This document shows positions 32,494-40,946 of a stretch of 64,000 nt of DNA, in pieces (the first letter of the stretch is position 1; the number at the start of each line of letters is the position of its first letter). This DNA comes from a virus, in the IMG/VR virus record IMGVR_UViG_3300017917_000733, positions 57,145 to 121,144 of that record; one strand, given 5' to 3'. The notes under the pieces were generated by a model. The model made no database searches. It was not told the DNA's origin and was given only the letters and a program-made list of their open reading frames with translations. Both the position numbers and the translations under genes were made by a program.

Positions 32494-32888
32494 GAGCAAA
32501 AGAATTTATTGTTGAAACAAAATATGGCGCTGCAACTGATGTGCATGCCAGTGCTAAGAAAATGCCAGGATCACATGTTTCAGCAATAAAGGGCGCTATT
32601 AGTATGCCCGATATTTCTCAAACCAAACAAGGTGGTAGTCCATATGCACAATGGAGATTCGGCATAGCTATGGCAGGCGCGCCAGACTACGTTACAGAAC
32701 CAGCAGGTGCATTCGCAGGTGATCCATTACTTGCAACATATACAGATGTTGAATTAGAAATCATCAATAAAGCCGCAGAAATGATCGGCGCCGGTGAAGT
32801 TAAAAAACTAACTGACAACCGCAGTACAGAACACCCTAAGGTCAACACAACAAGCCCCATTAATAGCTTCAAGGGCTACAAAAAATAA
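32490..32888 (+). CDS. MRAKEFI-tag family protein 3
   Basis: 132 aa; starts MRAKEFIVE and ends TSPINSFKGYKK. The block GGSPYAQWRFGIAMAGAPD is shared with family protein 1. 4-nt overlap with the Ntn-hydrolase gene. See the first member for the possible role of the terminal tags. Confidence 0.7.
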   Translation: MRAKEFIVETKYGAATDVHASAKKMPGSHVSAIKGAISMPDISQTKQGGSPYAQWRFGIAMAGAPDYVTEPAGAFAGDPLLATYTDVELEIINKAAEMIGAGEVKKLTDNRSTEHPKVNTTSPINSFKGYKK

Positions 32889-32935
32889 TATCAGCATGTT
32901 AAAATCAACTAAGTAATACAAACTTAGGATGATAC

Positions 32936-33628
32936 ATGATTGATATTAACAACACACTAGACCTAGTCAAACTTAAATTTTATAACGAATGGTTATATAC
33001 CGCCCACATCTATGATGAGGGCGATAGTCCAATGCACAAGACTTTAACTGCTAAAGTTGTAAAAGACTATGTTGATCCATTAAACTTACCCAAGAATGCT
33101 AAGATTTTAGATTTGGGTTGTGGTCCAGGTTATTTTCTTGATGAAATGAAAGAACGTGGCTATACTGATTTAACTGGAGTTACACTTAGCCCCGGTGATA
33201 TAGAAATCTGCGAGAAAAACGGACACACAATCAAAAAATATGATTTAAGTTTCTTGCCACAAAAAGATGGATACTTTGACGAATCTGTAGACTTTATTTT
33301 CTTACGCCATGCACTAGAGCATAGTCCATATCCTATTTTTAGCTTAATGGAATATAACCGTGTATTGAAACAGTTCGGTAGGATATATATTGAAGTTCCT
33401 GCCCCAGACTGTGACCGAAGACACGAGTACAACTTAAATCACTATAGTATTTTGGGTGAAAAACAGTTAGCAGCCTTGTTGGAAAGAACAGGTTTCAATA
33501 TAGATATGTTTCAAACCATAGAATTTCAAATCAGTGGGAAAAATCCAAATACTAATGAGGATTTTACAGCTACAGAGAGATTCTACTGTATAGTCGCTAC
33601 TAAACAACGGCCATTAGATATTAAGTAA
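32936..33628 (+). CDS. SAM-dependent methyltransferase (class I)
   Basis: A 230-aa methyltransferase with motif I ILDLGCGPGYFL (~56-67), motif II LTGVTLS (~79-85) and FIFLRHALEHS (~120-130) as in Methyltransf_11 enzymes of small-molecule and glycan pathways. It stands alone between virion genes and is followed by a terminator. Acceptor unknown; no DNA-recognition domain is present. Confidence 0.88.
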   Translation: MIDINNTLDLVKLKFYNEWLYTAHIYDEGDSPMHKTLTAKVVKDYVDPLNLPKNAKILDLGCGPGYFLDEMKERGYTDLTGVTLSPGDIEICEKNGHTIKKYDLSFLPQKDGYFDESVDFIFLRHALEHSPYPIFSLMEYNRVLKQFGRIYIEVPAPDCDRRHEYNLNHYSILGEKQLAALLERTGFNIDMFQTIEFQISGKNPNTNEDFTATERFYCIVATKQRPLDIK

Positions 33629-33631
33629 AAC

Positions 33632-33639
33632 GATAAATA
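33632..33639 (+). promoter_or_regulatory. T4-type late promoter overlapping a terminator
   Basis: GATAAATA whose last three bases form part of the 5' arm of the following terminator. A late transcript started here would begin inside the hairpin and escape termination. Confidence 0.55.
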
Positions 33640-33663
33640 CTCTCTATACGAGAGTATTTTTTT
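33637..33663 (+). terminator. Rho-independent terminator
   Basis: ATACTCTC / GAGAGTAT, 8-bp stem, 5-nt loop, then a run of seven T; after the methyltransferase gene. Confidence 0.88.
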
Positions 33664-33674
33664 AGGATACTTAT

Positions 33675-34025
33675 ATGAATATCAGTCAAATATTGAGAAA
33701 TTTAGCCGACAAGTTAGACACAATGGCTACTAGTGCCGAAAAACCTACAGTAGCAGACCAAGCCCTACAAGTAGCAAGAGCACCAGAAACACAAGAGTTA
33801 GACGGTGAAGAATTACCGTTAAGCACAATGGTTCCTCCATTACAACAAAAGATGGAACTATTGAAAAGATCCGTAGGAATAGACAACGTATTTGACGGTT
33901 CTCCTATTGACAAAACTGAAAACGGTGATGATGACGAATTAGAAGTTATCAAAAAGAATGCGGGTATTTTACCTAACCCAGCCGCAATTATGGCATTGTC
34001 TGATGATGAGCCACTAGATGATTAA
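33675..34025 (+). CDS. Small acidic virion-region protein (116 aa)
   Basis: N-terminal amphipathic helix (NISQILRNLADKLDTM), then a Pro/Glu-rich region, and an acidic C-terminus (ALSDDEPLDD). Just downstream of a late promoter and upstream of a fibre gene, so probably a virion or assembly protein. No family recognised. Confidence 0.62.
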   Translation: MNISQILRNLADKLDTMATSAEKPTVADQALQVARAPETQELDGEELPLSTMVPPLQQKMELLKRSVGIDNVFDGSPIDKTENGDDDELEVIKKNAGILPNPAAIMALSDDEPLDD

Positions 34026-34040
34026 TCTGGGGGCTAGATA

Positions 34041-35618
34041 ATGTCTTTCATTCAAAACTTTTTCACAAGCCGCGACAACAACGCAAACACAGAAACATAT
34101 GTAGGTCAAACAGACCGTCTATGGTATAATCCTGATAATAATACAATCAGAGTAAGTGATGGTAGTACACCTGGAGGCTTGCCTGTAGATTTAAACATTG
34201 ATTCAAACCTTACAGTTAATACTTTTACAGCCAACTCAGGGAACATTATAGGTAACTTAGTAGTCGGTGGTAATATCTCTCCTGCAACTGATACTAAAAT
34301 AGGTGGAGTTAAAGCAGGACCCGGAGCCAACATTTCCAATGACGGTACACTTACTATTGACACTGCGGGGCTACCATTAAGTTTCGGAGATTTCACTGCT
34401 AATAATAATATTTTAACATTGGTCAACGTAGACCAAAATATGATATTAGCTACTAATGGTGATGCAGAAGTTCAATTAGTAGGAAACATTGGTTTCTACC
34501 GTACAGATGGCTTTCCACCTAATGTCGCTAATAGATATTTTCAAGCACTTAGCGACGGTCAAATTAAAATGTACGTACCTCAAGTTGACGCAACAGCAGG
34601 AGCTATTGAAATTATAGGTACTACAAGTGGTTTAGCAGGCCCGGTTGTTAATTCGGGCGTCATGGTACACATTACAGGACAGAATGGATTACCTAGTAGA
34701 TTCTACAATGACGGTGTAGGAAGTTTTGCAGCGTTTGTGGGTCGTAGAGTTAATGGAACAGTCGCATCACCTACAGCCGTATTAGCAGGTGATGAACTTA
34801 TAAGATTCTCAAGTACAGGCTACAATGGTACTGAAATATCAGGTAACGGTAGTGCTAGAATAGTGTTCCAAGCAATGGAAAACTTTACTCCATCCAACAC
34901 TGGTAGTAATTTAAGTTTTTGGACTGCGGCAATTGGTAGCAATACATTAACTAAGATAGTAACTATAGACAGTGCCAATGGACTAGTAGCTACTAATGTT
35001 GTTTCAATTGGTAACGCAAACGTAGGTAATTTGGGTACAGGTGGTTTAATCACTGCTACCGGAAATATTACAGGTGGTAATTTAGTGACAGGTGGCAGTG
35101 CTAATATCACTGGTAATGTTAATGCAGGCAACTTAGTATTATCAACTGGTAATATTATCTATACACCAAGACATGGAGCATTCTATAGTAATGTAGACCA
35201 AACTAATCCAGTTGCAAACACTGCCATGGCAATGACATTTAATAACACTGTTACTGCTAATGGTGTATCTGTTGTTTCTAATTCTCAACTTACTATTGCT
35301 AAAACTGGTGTGTATAACATTCAATTTAGCGCACAAGTAAACAAAACAGGTGGCGGCACGGGAATCGTTGATATTTGGTTGAATAAAAACGGTACTCCTG
35401 TTGATTGGACTAATACTTCAATACCAGTAACTGCGGGTGCCCCTCAAGTAGCGGCATGGAATTTTGTTGAAAATGTTACTGTAGCAAATACATATTTTCA
35501 AATCATGTGGTCTAGTCCAGATACAGGTGTATTATTGGATGCTGTGGTCGCAAATACGAACCCAACAAGACCCGGTATTCCTTCAGTTATAGTATCAGTA
35601 ACACCCGTCGGTGCATAA
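34041..35618 (+). CDS. Tail fibre-like protein with C1q/TNF-like C-terminal domain
   Basis: This 525-aa protein starts SFIQNFFTSRDNNANTETYV, followed by a module often seen in phage fibres (YNPDNNTIRVSDGSTPGG). The middle has many Gly/Asn/Thr repeats (GNIIGNLVVGGNIS, GNITGGNLVTGGSANITGN), typical of trimeric beta fibres. Residues ~375-525 (HGAFYSNVDQTNPVANTAMA to IVSVTPVGA) look like a jelly-roll receptor-binding domain of C1q/TNF type. The stop overlaps the next ATG. Probably binds the host surface. Confidence 0.78.
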   Translation: MSFIQNFFTSRDNNANTETYVGQTDRLWYNPDNNTIRVSDGSTPGGLPVDLNIDSNLTVNTFTANSGNIIGNLVVGGNISPATDTKIGGVKAGPGANISNDGTLTIDTAGLPLSFGDFTANNNILTLVNVDQNMILATNGDAEVQLVGNIGFYRTDGFPPNVANRYFQALSDGQIKMYVPQVDATAGAIEIIGTTSGLAGPVVNSGVMVHITGQNGLPSRFYNDGVGSFAAFVGRRVNGTVASPTAVLAGDELIRFSSTGYNGTEISGNGSARIVFQAMENFTPSNTGSNLSFWTAAIGSNTLTKIVTIDSANGLVATNVVSIGNANVGNLGTGGLITATGNITGGNLVTGGSANITGNVNAGNLVLSTGNIIYTPRHGAFYSNVDQTNPVANTAMAMTFNNTVTANGVSVVSNSQLTIAKTGVYNIQFSAQVNKTGGGTGIVDIWLNKNGTPVDWTNTSIPVTAGAPQVAAWNFVENVTVANTYFQIMWSSPDTGVLLDAVVANTNPTRPGIPSVIVSVTPVGA

Positions 35619-35884
35619 TGTTTGATCCATTTAAACAAGCAAGACTAATGAACGGATACGATAAACTCAAGTCCGTTCAATTACCTGAAGACAGCATAGA
35701 TTCATTAGATGACTTAAAAAAACTTGCAGGTATAAACGAAAACACCAGCATGGGAGAAGAAATGAGCCACCAAGGAACTAATTTAGGTAAAATCATGCGC
35801 GAACGAAATATTCAGCCCGGCACTGACGAATGGTTTAAACTATGGTTCGCTAAACCAAAATTGACAGGTGAGAAGCCTTACTAA
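35618..35884 (+). CDS. Small protein upstream of terminase (88 aa)
   Basis: 88 aa with DSIDSLDDLKKLAGINENT and a C-terminal IMRERNIQPGTDEWFKLWF. Position directly before the large terminase suggests a packaging or head-completion role, but it is only half the length of T4 gp16 and has no clear DNA-binding motif. Start overlaps the fibre stop. Confidence 0.6.
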   Translation: MFDPFKQARLMNGYDKLKSVQLPEDSIDSLDDLKKLAGINENTSMGEEMSHQGTNLGKIMRERNIQPGTDEWFKLWFAKPKLTGEKPY

Positions 35885-35896
35885 CTAAATAATGGT

Positions 35897-37444
35897 ATGA
35901 GTGGAACGCCTACCTTAATTAAAGACCCTTATAAAAAGACGGTTTTTAAAAATGACCAAGAATTACAAGACTTTATAAAGTGTTGCGACCCTAACACTGG
36001 TTATCTATACTTCATGGATAACTTCTTTATGATTCAGCACCCGACACGTGGTAGCATGAATTATCACCCCTGGCCTTATCAGGAACGATTGATTGAAACA
36101 TACCATAAATATCGTTTCTCAATTTCATTGATGCCTCGACAGTCAGGTAAGTCTACTAGTGCTGCTGGTTATCTATTATGGTACGCTATGTTCGTGCCTG
36201 ACAGTACAATTCTTATTGCAGCGCACAAATATACAGGTGCTCAGGAAATCATGCAACGTATTCGTTATGCATACGAAGCATGTCCCGATCACATTAAAGC
36301 AGGTGTGACAACATACAACAAAGGCTCACTAGACTTTGAGAACGGCAGTCGCATTGTTAGTGCTACAACGACTGAAAACACAGGTCGTGGTATGTCTATC
36401 TCATTATTGTACCTAGACGAATTTGCGTTCGTTAGACCTAGTATAGCGCAAGAATTCTGGACTGCTATTACTCCTACACTATCTACTGGTGGTAAAGCGA
36501 TTATCACAAGTACCCCAAACAGTGACGAAGACCAGTTCGCATTGATTTGGAAGGGTGCGAACAAGACAGAAGATGAATTCGGTAATACAACTGAATTAGG
36601 TATTAATGGATTCAGAGCATATCGTGCTTATTGGAATGAACAGCCGGGCAGGGACGAAGCCTGGGCTGAACAGATGAAGGCACAACTAGGCGAGGATCGC
36701 TTCAACCGAGAGATTGGTTGTGAATTCATTATTGCTGACGAAACATTAATTAATCCTAACACATTGATAATGCTTGAAGGACAAGAACCTACATTTCGTC
36801 AAGGACAGATTCGTTGGTATAAGAAACCTGAAAAGGGAAACATATATACAGTAGCACTTGATCCTAGTATTGGTACTGGTGGTGATCCTGCAGCTATTCA
36901 AGTGTTTGAAGCAAATTCAGCTACACAGGTTGGTGAGTGGAAACACAACAAGACAACTATTCCTGAACAAATTAAGTTGATAGCACAGATTTGCAAGTAC
37001 ATTGAAGAATGCACTAACGAACCTAATAACATTTACTATTCTATTGAAAATAACTCAATAGGTGAGGCAGCGTTAGTTTCATTGAACGAATACGGTGAAA
37101 GTAGTATTCCAGGAACATTTATAAGTGAACCCGGTAGAAAACGCAAGGGTTTCAACACCAGTGCTAAGTCAAAATTAGCAGCTTGTGCAAAGTTTAAGAC
37201 TCTGTTAGAAAGCAAGAAAATGACAATACACAGTCGTAGTCTTATAACAGAACTTAAAGCATTTGTTGCATCAGGTGGAAGCTACCAAGCTAAGATTGGA
37301 GACACCGACGATTTGGTTATGGCTACACTATTAACTGTAAGAATTATCCAGCAATTATCAGAATATAATGTAGATTTAGACAATTATGTCCGAGACCATG
37401 ACGAATTTGTAGCTCCTTTGCCCTTCTTTGCCTTGCTAAGTTGA
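35897..37444 (+). CDS. terL: Terminase large subunit (gp17-like)
   Basis: This 515-aa packaging motor is shorter than T4 gp17 (610 aa). The ATPase domain has Walker A MPRQSGKST (~79-87) and Walker B LLYLDEFAF (~172-180), with ITSTPN as the coupling motif. The nuclease domain begins VALDPSIGTGGDP (~319) with the first catalytic Asp, ENNSIGEAAL (~391) and DTDDLVMATLL (~472) supplying further acidic residues. It pumps DNA into the prohead and cuts the concatemer. Confidence 0.96.
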   Translation: MSGTPTLIKDPYKKTVFKNDQELQDFIKCCDPNTGYLYFMDNFFMIQHPTRGSMNYHPWPYQERLIETYHKYRFSISLMPRQSGKSTSAAGYLLWYAMFVPDSTILIAAHKYTGAQEIMQRIRYAYEACPDHIKAGVTTYNKGSLDFENGSRIVSATTTENTGRGMSISLLYLDEFAFVRPSIAQEFWTAITPTLSTGGKAIITSTPNSDEDQFALIWKGANKTEDEFGNTTELGINGFRAYRAYWNEQPGRDEAWAEQMKAQLGEDRFNREIGCEFIIADETLINPNTLIMLEGQEPTFRQGQIRWYKKPEKGNIYTVALDPSIGTGGDPAAIQVFEANSATQVGEWKHNKTTIPEQIKLIAQICKYIEECTNEPNNIYYSIENNSIGEAALVSLNEYGESSIPGTFISEPGRKRKGFNTSAKSKLAACAKFKTLLESKKMTIHSRSLITELKAFVASGGSYQAKIGDTDDLVMATLLTVRIIQQLSEYNVDLDNYVRDHDEFVAPLPFFALLS

Positions 37445-37450
37445 TAAATA
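37443..37450 (+). promoter_or_regulatory. T4-type late promoter
   Basis: GATAAATA overlapping the terminase stop codon, 4 nt before ATG 37455; could also serve genes further down. Confidence 0.45.
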
Positions 37451-37454
37451 CAAT

Positions 37455-39293
37455 ATGCCTAAGAATTCAGAAAACCTTAACAGACAGCTTTTTGACCTAT
37501 TAAAGGGTAAAGGATACGATCCTATAACCCTAGATACGTCAGGAAAAGAGACTCCAGTACCAGAAGAAGCAGAAGTATTCCAGTTTGATTTCGTCAAAGA
37601 CGGTGAAAATTATGGAAAAGTCACTGTTTCTATTGATGGATTACACAAACTTATCATTTACTTTAGTGACGATGTTGCTAATAGTTCAAAAGCGAACGAC
37701 GGTGAAAAGCCATCAGTTGATGGTAATTCATGGTACTCATTGTTGAGACACTTAAAGAAATTCGCAAAAAATAGACAACTCAGTTTTGAGTTAAAGAATT
37801 CAAACCATTTAAAGCACGATATGGCTAAGAGGGAATATATGAAAAACAAAGAGAAAATCAGTGAAGGATACTACCCAATGGGGAAAAAAGCAAGCTATAG
37901 CGATGCTATACCTAACGTAAAGATGGTGATTCAACACACTCGCCAAATTGAAGAAGGTGAACAACGTTATCGCAACATTGCTAGAATTTTCTTAGAGAAT
38001 GAGCAAGGTGAAAGATTCCTAGCACCTACAACAAAGCCAGGCATTGCACGTGTATATGCTCGCCATATCGCAGAAGGTGGTCAACCACATGACGAGCGTT
38101 GGAATCATATCAACAGCTTGTGCGAAGAATATCAAAAAATGGCAGGGTTCGTTCGTGCTGTTCGCAATGGACAATTCAATGAATCTGCACAACAATTAGT
38201 TAATGAAGGTATCAATCACTACCAGTCATTGCGTGAAACACTAAGCAAGATGACAGGTCATCGTGGTTATAATACTTATTTTGAAAGCTATACACCACCT
38301 TTAATGGAAGATGAAGTAGACACAAGTGCGTTAAACGAATTATTTGTCCAAGAGACATTGGACCCACGCATTGAAAGTGTAATGCCAATATTATCTCGCC
38401 TACACAAAACAGTAGCTGAAATGAAAGAAGTTGGTGCATTAGCAGAATGGGCTGACAGCTTACTTGAAGGCGGCGATGGTGGTGAAGCAAGCGAAGAAAT
38501 CGACGGTGATACACCAGGAGATGCAGGTGAAGGTGGTGCAGAAGACGCACCTGAAGATTCATTATCAGAAGCTACTGATGCATATTCTATTCCTGAAGAT
38601 GATTTGGATGAAGATAGACATTATGAGCGCGGTGAAGAATATGAAGATATGGCTGACCGTGAATTGATGCACCATGCTCGTATGTTAGGTTTAGAAAAGA
38701 ACATAGTACCTGATGACGAAGGTGGTTTAGCTAACCGTCGTGAAATCATATATTTGTTACAACAACAATTAGATGACGAAGATTTAGAAGAAGGTTTAGG
38801 TGATATCGCTAAGAAAGTCGGTGGTGTTGTTAAGAAAGCAGCTGGCAAAGCGTTAGACACATTAGGTCATGGAAGTGATGAAGAATTAATTCGTGACTTA
38901 CAAAAGAAAGCTGGCGTACCACAACATGGCAAACCAAGCATGGCACACTCCGATGTTGAAAAGGTTGACGAAGATGGTCAATTCGCGGGTGACTATAAAA
39001 CTGGTCCAGAAGGTCAGTGGCGCAACAAAGGCCCTAAAGCAAACAAACCTGCTAAAGTGGGTGACTTAGTTGGTGCTAGTGAATCAATTCAGAACACACT
39101 AAATGCTCTAACTGAAATGGACAAGAGCGAAGATGGTAAAGGTCCAGAAGGTAAAGCTGAACCAGTCAAAGCTAAAGACTTTGCTAAAGATGCTGAGAAG
39201 AAGTTAGAGAAGCATATGGACAAGGCTCACAAGAAAGATGTGAAAGAAGGACAGGAAGACCTAAACGCAATCATGCGACTATTGGGTAAATAA
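37455..39293 (+). CDS. Large acidic T4-like virion/assembly protein (612 aa)
   Basis: The N-terminal ~120 residues are a mixed alpha/beta domain (FQFDFVKDGENYGKVTVSI). The middle (~150-330) is helical (QHTRQIEEGEQRYRNIARIF, SLCEEYQKMAGFVRAVRNG). The C-terminal half is very acidic and disordered (EGGDGGEASEEIDGDTPGD) with Lys-rich ends. Similar proteins are found near terminase in T4-like environmental phages as far as I recall. A scaffold, core or neck role is possible. Followed by a hairpin at 39302-39326. Confidence 0.65.
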   Translation: MPKNSENLNRQLFDLLKGKGYDPITLDTSGKETPVPEEAEVFQFDFVKDGENYGKVTVSIDGLHKLIIYFSDDVANSSKANDGEKPSVDGNSWYSLLRHLKKFAKNRQLSFELKNSNHLKHDMAKREYMKNKEKISEGYYPMGKKASYSDAIPNVKMVIQHTRQIEEGEQRYRNIARIFLENEQGERFLAPTTKPGIARVYARHIAEGGQPHDERWNHINSLCEEYQKMAGFVRAVRNGQFNESAQQLVNEGINHYQSLRETLSKMTGHRGYNTYFESYTPPLMEDEVDTSALNELFVQETLDPRIESVMPILSRLHKTVAEMKEVGALAEWADSLLEGGDGGEASEEIDGDTPGDAGEGGAEDAPEDSLSEATDAYSIPEDDLDEDRHYERGEEYEDMADRELMHHARMLGLEKNIVPDDEGGLANRREIIYLLQQQLDDEDLEEGLGDIAKKVGGVVKKAAGKALDTLGHGSDEELIRDLQKKAGVPQHGKPSMAHSDVEKVDEDGQFAGDYKTGPEGQWRNKGPKANKPAKVGDLVGASESIQNTLNALTEMDKSEDGKGPEGKAEPVKAKDFAKDAEKKLEKHMDKAHKKDVKEGQEDLNAIMRLLGK

Positions 39294-39301
39294 GTTCTCA
39301 A

Positions 39302-39326
39302 AAACCTCACTTAAAACGTGAGGTTT
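39302..39326 (+). terminator. Terminator-like hairpin without T-run
   Basis: AAACCTCAC / GTGAGGTTT, 9-bp stem and 7-nt loop, followed by GCC rather than T. A weak terminator or RNA-processing site before the gp32 promoter. Confidence 0.45.
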
Positions 39327-39337
39327 GCCACATCTGG

Positions 39338-39377
39338 CATAAATACTATTGACATGAGTAGAAAGTATTGCTAAACT
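39338..39377 (+). promoter_or_regulatory. Tandem late and early promoters of gp32
   Basis: CATAAATA (39338-39345) overlaps the upstream flank of an early promoter TTGACA (39349-39354), 17-bp spacer, TAAACT (39372-39377). The leader contains hairpin CGCTA-ATAGG-TAGCG about 50 nt before the ATG. Expression at both stages fits gp32. Confidence 0.7.
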
Positions 39378-39455
39378 ATCACTTGTGTTAGTCGCTAATA
39401 GGTAGCGGCGAATATTAAAAACAGAGACCATCTCAATTTTATAAGGAAAAATATT

Positions 39456-40457
39456 ATGGCATCATTAGCAGAGATCCGCGCTCGTATTGCAGCGCAAGAA
39501 AACAAGTCAAACAACAAGGGTTCTAACACCCAATCAGATAACTCAATCTACCCCCACTGGAATATGGATGAAGGCACAACAGCTACAGTGCGTTTCCTAC
39601 CAGACAAAGATCCTAACAATACATTCTTCTGGATCGAACGACAAATCATCAAACTTCCATTCAATGGCGTTAAAGGTGATCCTAACGTAAAGCAAACAGT
39701 CGTACAAGTTCCTTGTATGGAAATGTATGGCGAGGCATGTCCTATTCTTGCAGAAGTTCGTCCTTGGTACAAAGACGAAACACTAAAAGAATTGGCAAAC
39801 AAATATTGGAAGAAGCGTAGTTATCTATTCCAAGGTTTTGTTCGCCAGAACCCAATCGGTGATGACACAACTCCTGCGAATCCTATTCGTCGTTTCATCA
39901 TCAGCCCACAAATCTTCACAATCATCAAATCTAGTTTGATGGATCCTGAAATGGAAGAATTGCCAACTGACTTGTTGCGCGGTCTTGACTTCAACATTAA
40001 GAAGACCAGCAAAGGTGGTTATGCTGATTATTCTACTAGTAACTGGGCACGTAAAGAAAGTGCATTGACCGAAGCCGAACAAGCAGCACTTGAGGCACAT
40101 GGTCTTTTCAATCTTGCTGACTTCTTGCCTAAGAAGCCTACAGAGGCTGAACTAAAAGTAATCAAAGAAATGTTTGAGGCAAGTGTTGATGGTCAACCTT
40201 TCGACAATGAACGTTGGGGCGCATACTATCGTCCTTATGGTCTAGAAGCACCTGCAGGTGCAACCGCGGCACAAACAACAGCGTCTGTTGGAACCAGCGC
40301 ACCCGCAACAGCACCCGTAGCAGAGTCTACACCACCGTTCGATGCCGATGAACCACAACAATCAAGTTCTCCAATCGAAGTTCCTAAATCATCAGGAACA
40401 TCAAGCGACAAAGCACAAGACATTCTAGCAATGATTCGTGCTAGACAACAAAAGTAA
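39456..40457 (+). CDS. 32: Single-stranded DNA-binding protein (gp32)
   Basis: This 333-aa replication and recombination protein coats single-stranded DNA. The basic N-terminus (SLAEIRARIAAQENKS) is the self-association region. The OB-fold core runs from PHWNMDEGTTATVRFLPDKD to ~260, with RQNPIGDD and RRFIISPQIFTII. The C-terminal tail is Ala/Thr/Pro-rich and acidic (PFDADEPQQ), used in T4 to contact other replication proteins. Neighbours uvsX and uvsY support the call. The leader hairpin may allow autogenous control as in T4. Confidence 0.93.
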   Translation: MASLAEIRARIAAQENKSNNKGSNTQSDNSIYPHWNMDEGTTATVRFLPDKDPNNTFFWIERQIIKLPFNGVKGDPNVKQTVVQVPCMEMYGEACPILAEVRPWYKDETLKELANKYWKKRSYLFQGFVRQNPIGDDTTPANPIRRFIISPQIFTIIKSSLMDPEMEELPTDLLRGLDFNIKKTSKGGYADYSTSNWARKESALTEAEQAALEAHGLFNLADFLPKKPTEAELKVIKEMFEASVDGQPFDNERWGAYYRPYGLEAPAGATAAQTTASVGTSAPATAPVAESTPPFDADEPQQSSSPIEVPKSSGTSSDKAQDILAMIRARQQK

Positions 40458-40499
40458 ACTAGGATGGGGAGCGTATGCTCCCTTCCTTAGGAGAACAAT

Positions 40500-40745
40500 A
40501 TGACATTACCAGACGAACGCTACCGTGCCCTTAAGCAAGGTAAAAAACTATTGGAAGAACTTTGTGATCCAGGACGCACACCTAGAGTACCTAGTTTGGT
40601 TCGTGATAGAGCAAGAGGTGTATTAAGACATTTTCCTAGTGATTCTGAGTTAGATAGAATCGCTGATACATGTCCAGAATACCTTGACAAACTAACCTTT
40701 AGTGAGCGACAATTCACTAATGGATTACACAAAGTAGGAGAATAA
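40500..40745 (+). CDS. BPSL0761-family protein
   Basis: An 81-aa protein with TLPDERYRALKQGKKLLEEL, then RTPRVPSLVRDRARGVLRHFPS, the signature of the BPSL0761 family found in many proteobacterial genomes (Burkholderia and relatives). Function unknown. RBS TTAGGAGAA upstream. Supports a beta/gammaproteobacterial host link. Confidence 0.82.
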   Translation: MTLPDERYRALKQGKKLLEELCDPGRTPRVPSLVRDRARGVLRHFPSDSELDRIADTCPEYLDKLTFSERQFTNGLHKVGE

Positions 40746-40746
40746 A

Positions 40747-40944
40747 ATGGCAAAAGCAACAAAGCTAGATAAACTAGCAAAAGTAAACGACAGTTTTACT
40801 ATCAATCGCTATGACAATGGATTCATGGCTGAAGTTAGCGGTCGTGATAAAAAAGAAGACTGGAAAACAGTTAAAGCTATCTGTAACACAGAAGAAGAAT
40901 TGATTGACCTAATCAAAGAATATAATACAAAGGATGTGGAGTAA
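40747..40944 (+). CDS. Small hypothetical protein (65 aa)
   Basis: A Lys-rich alpha/beta protein (KLDKLAKVNDSFTINRYDNG, NTEEELIDLIKEY). It is preceded by RBS GTAGGAGA and lies directly before uvsX, probably in the same transcript. No family known. Confidence 0.68.
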   Translation: MAKATKLDKLAKVNDSFTINRYDNGFMAEVSGRDKKEDWKTVKAICNTEEELIDLIKEYNTKDVE

Positions 40945-40946
40945 AC

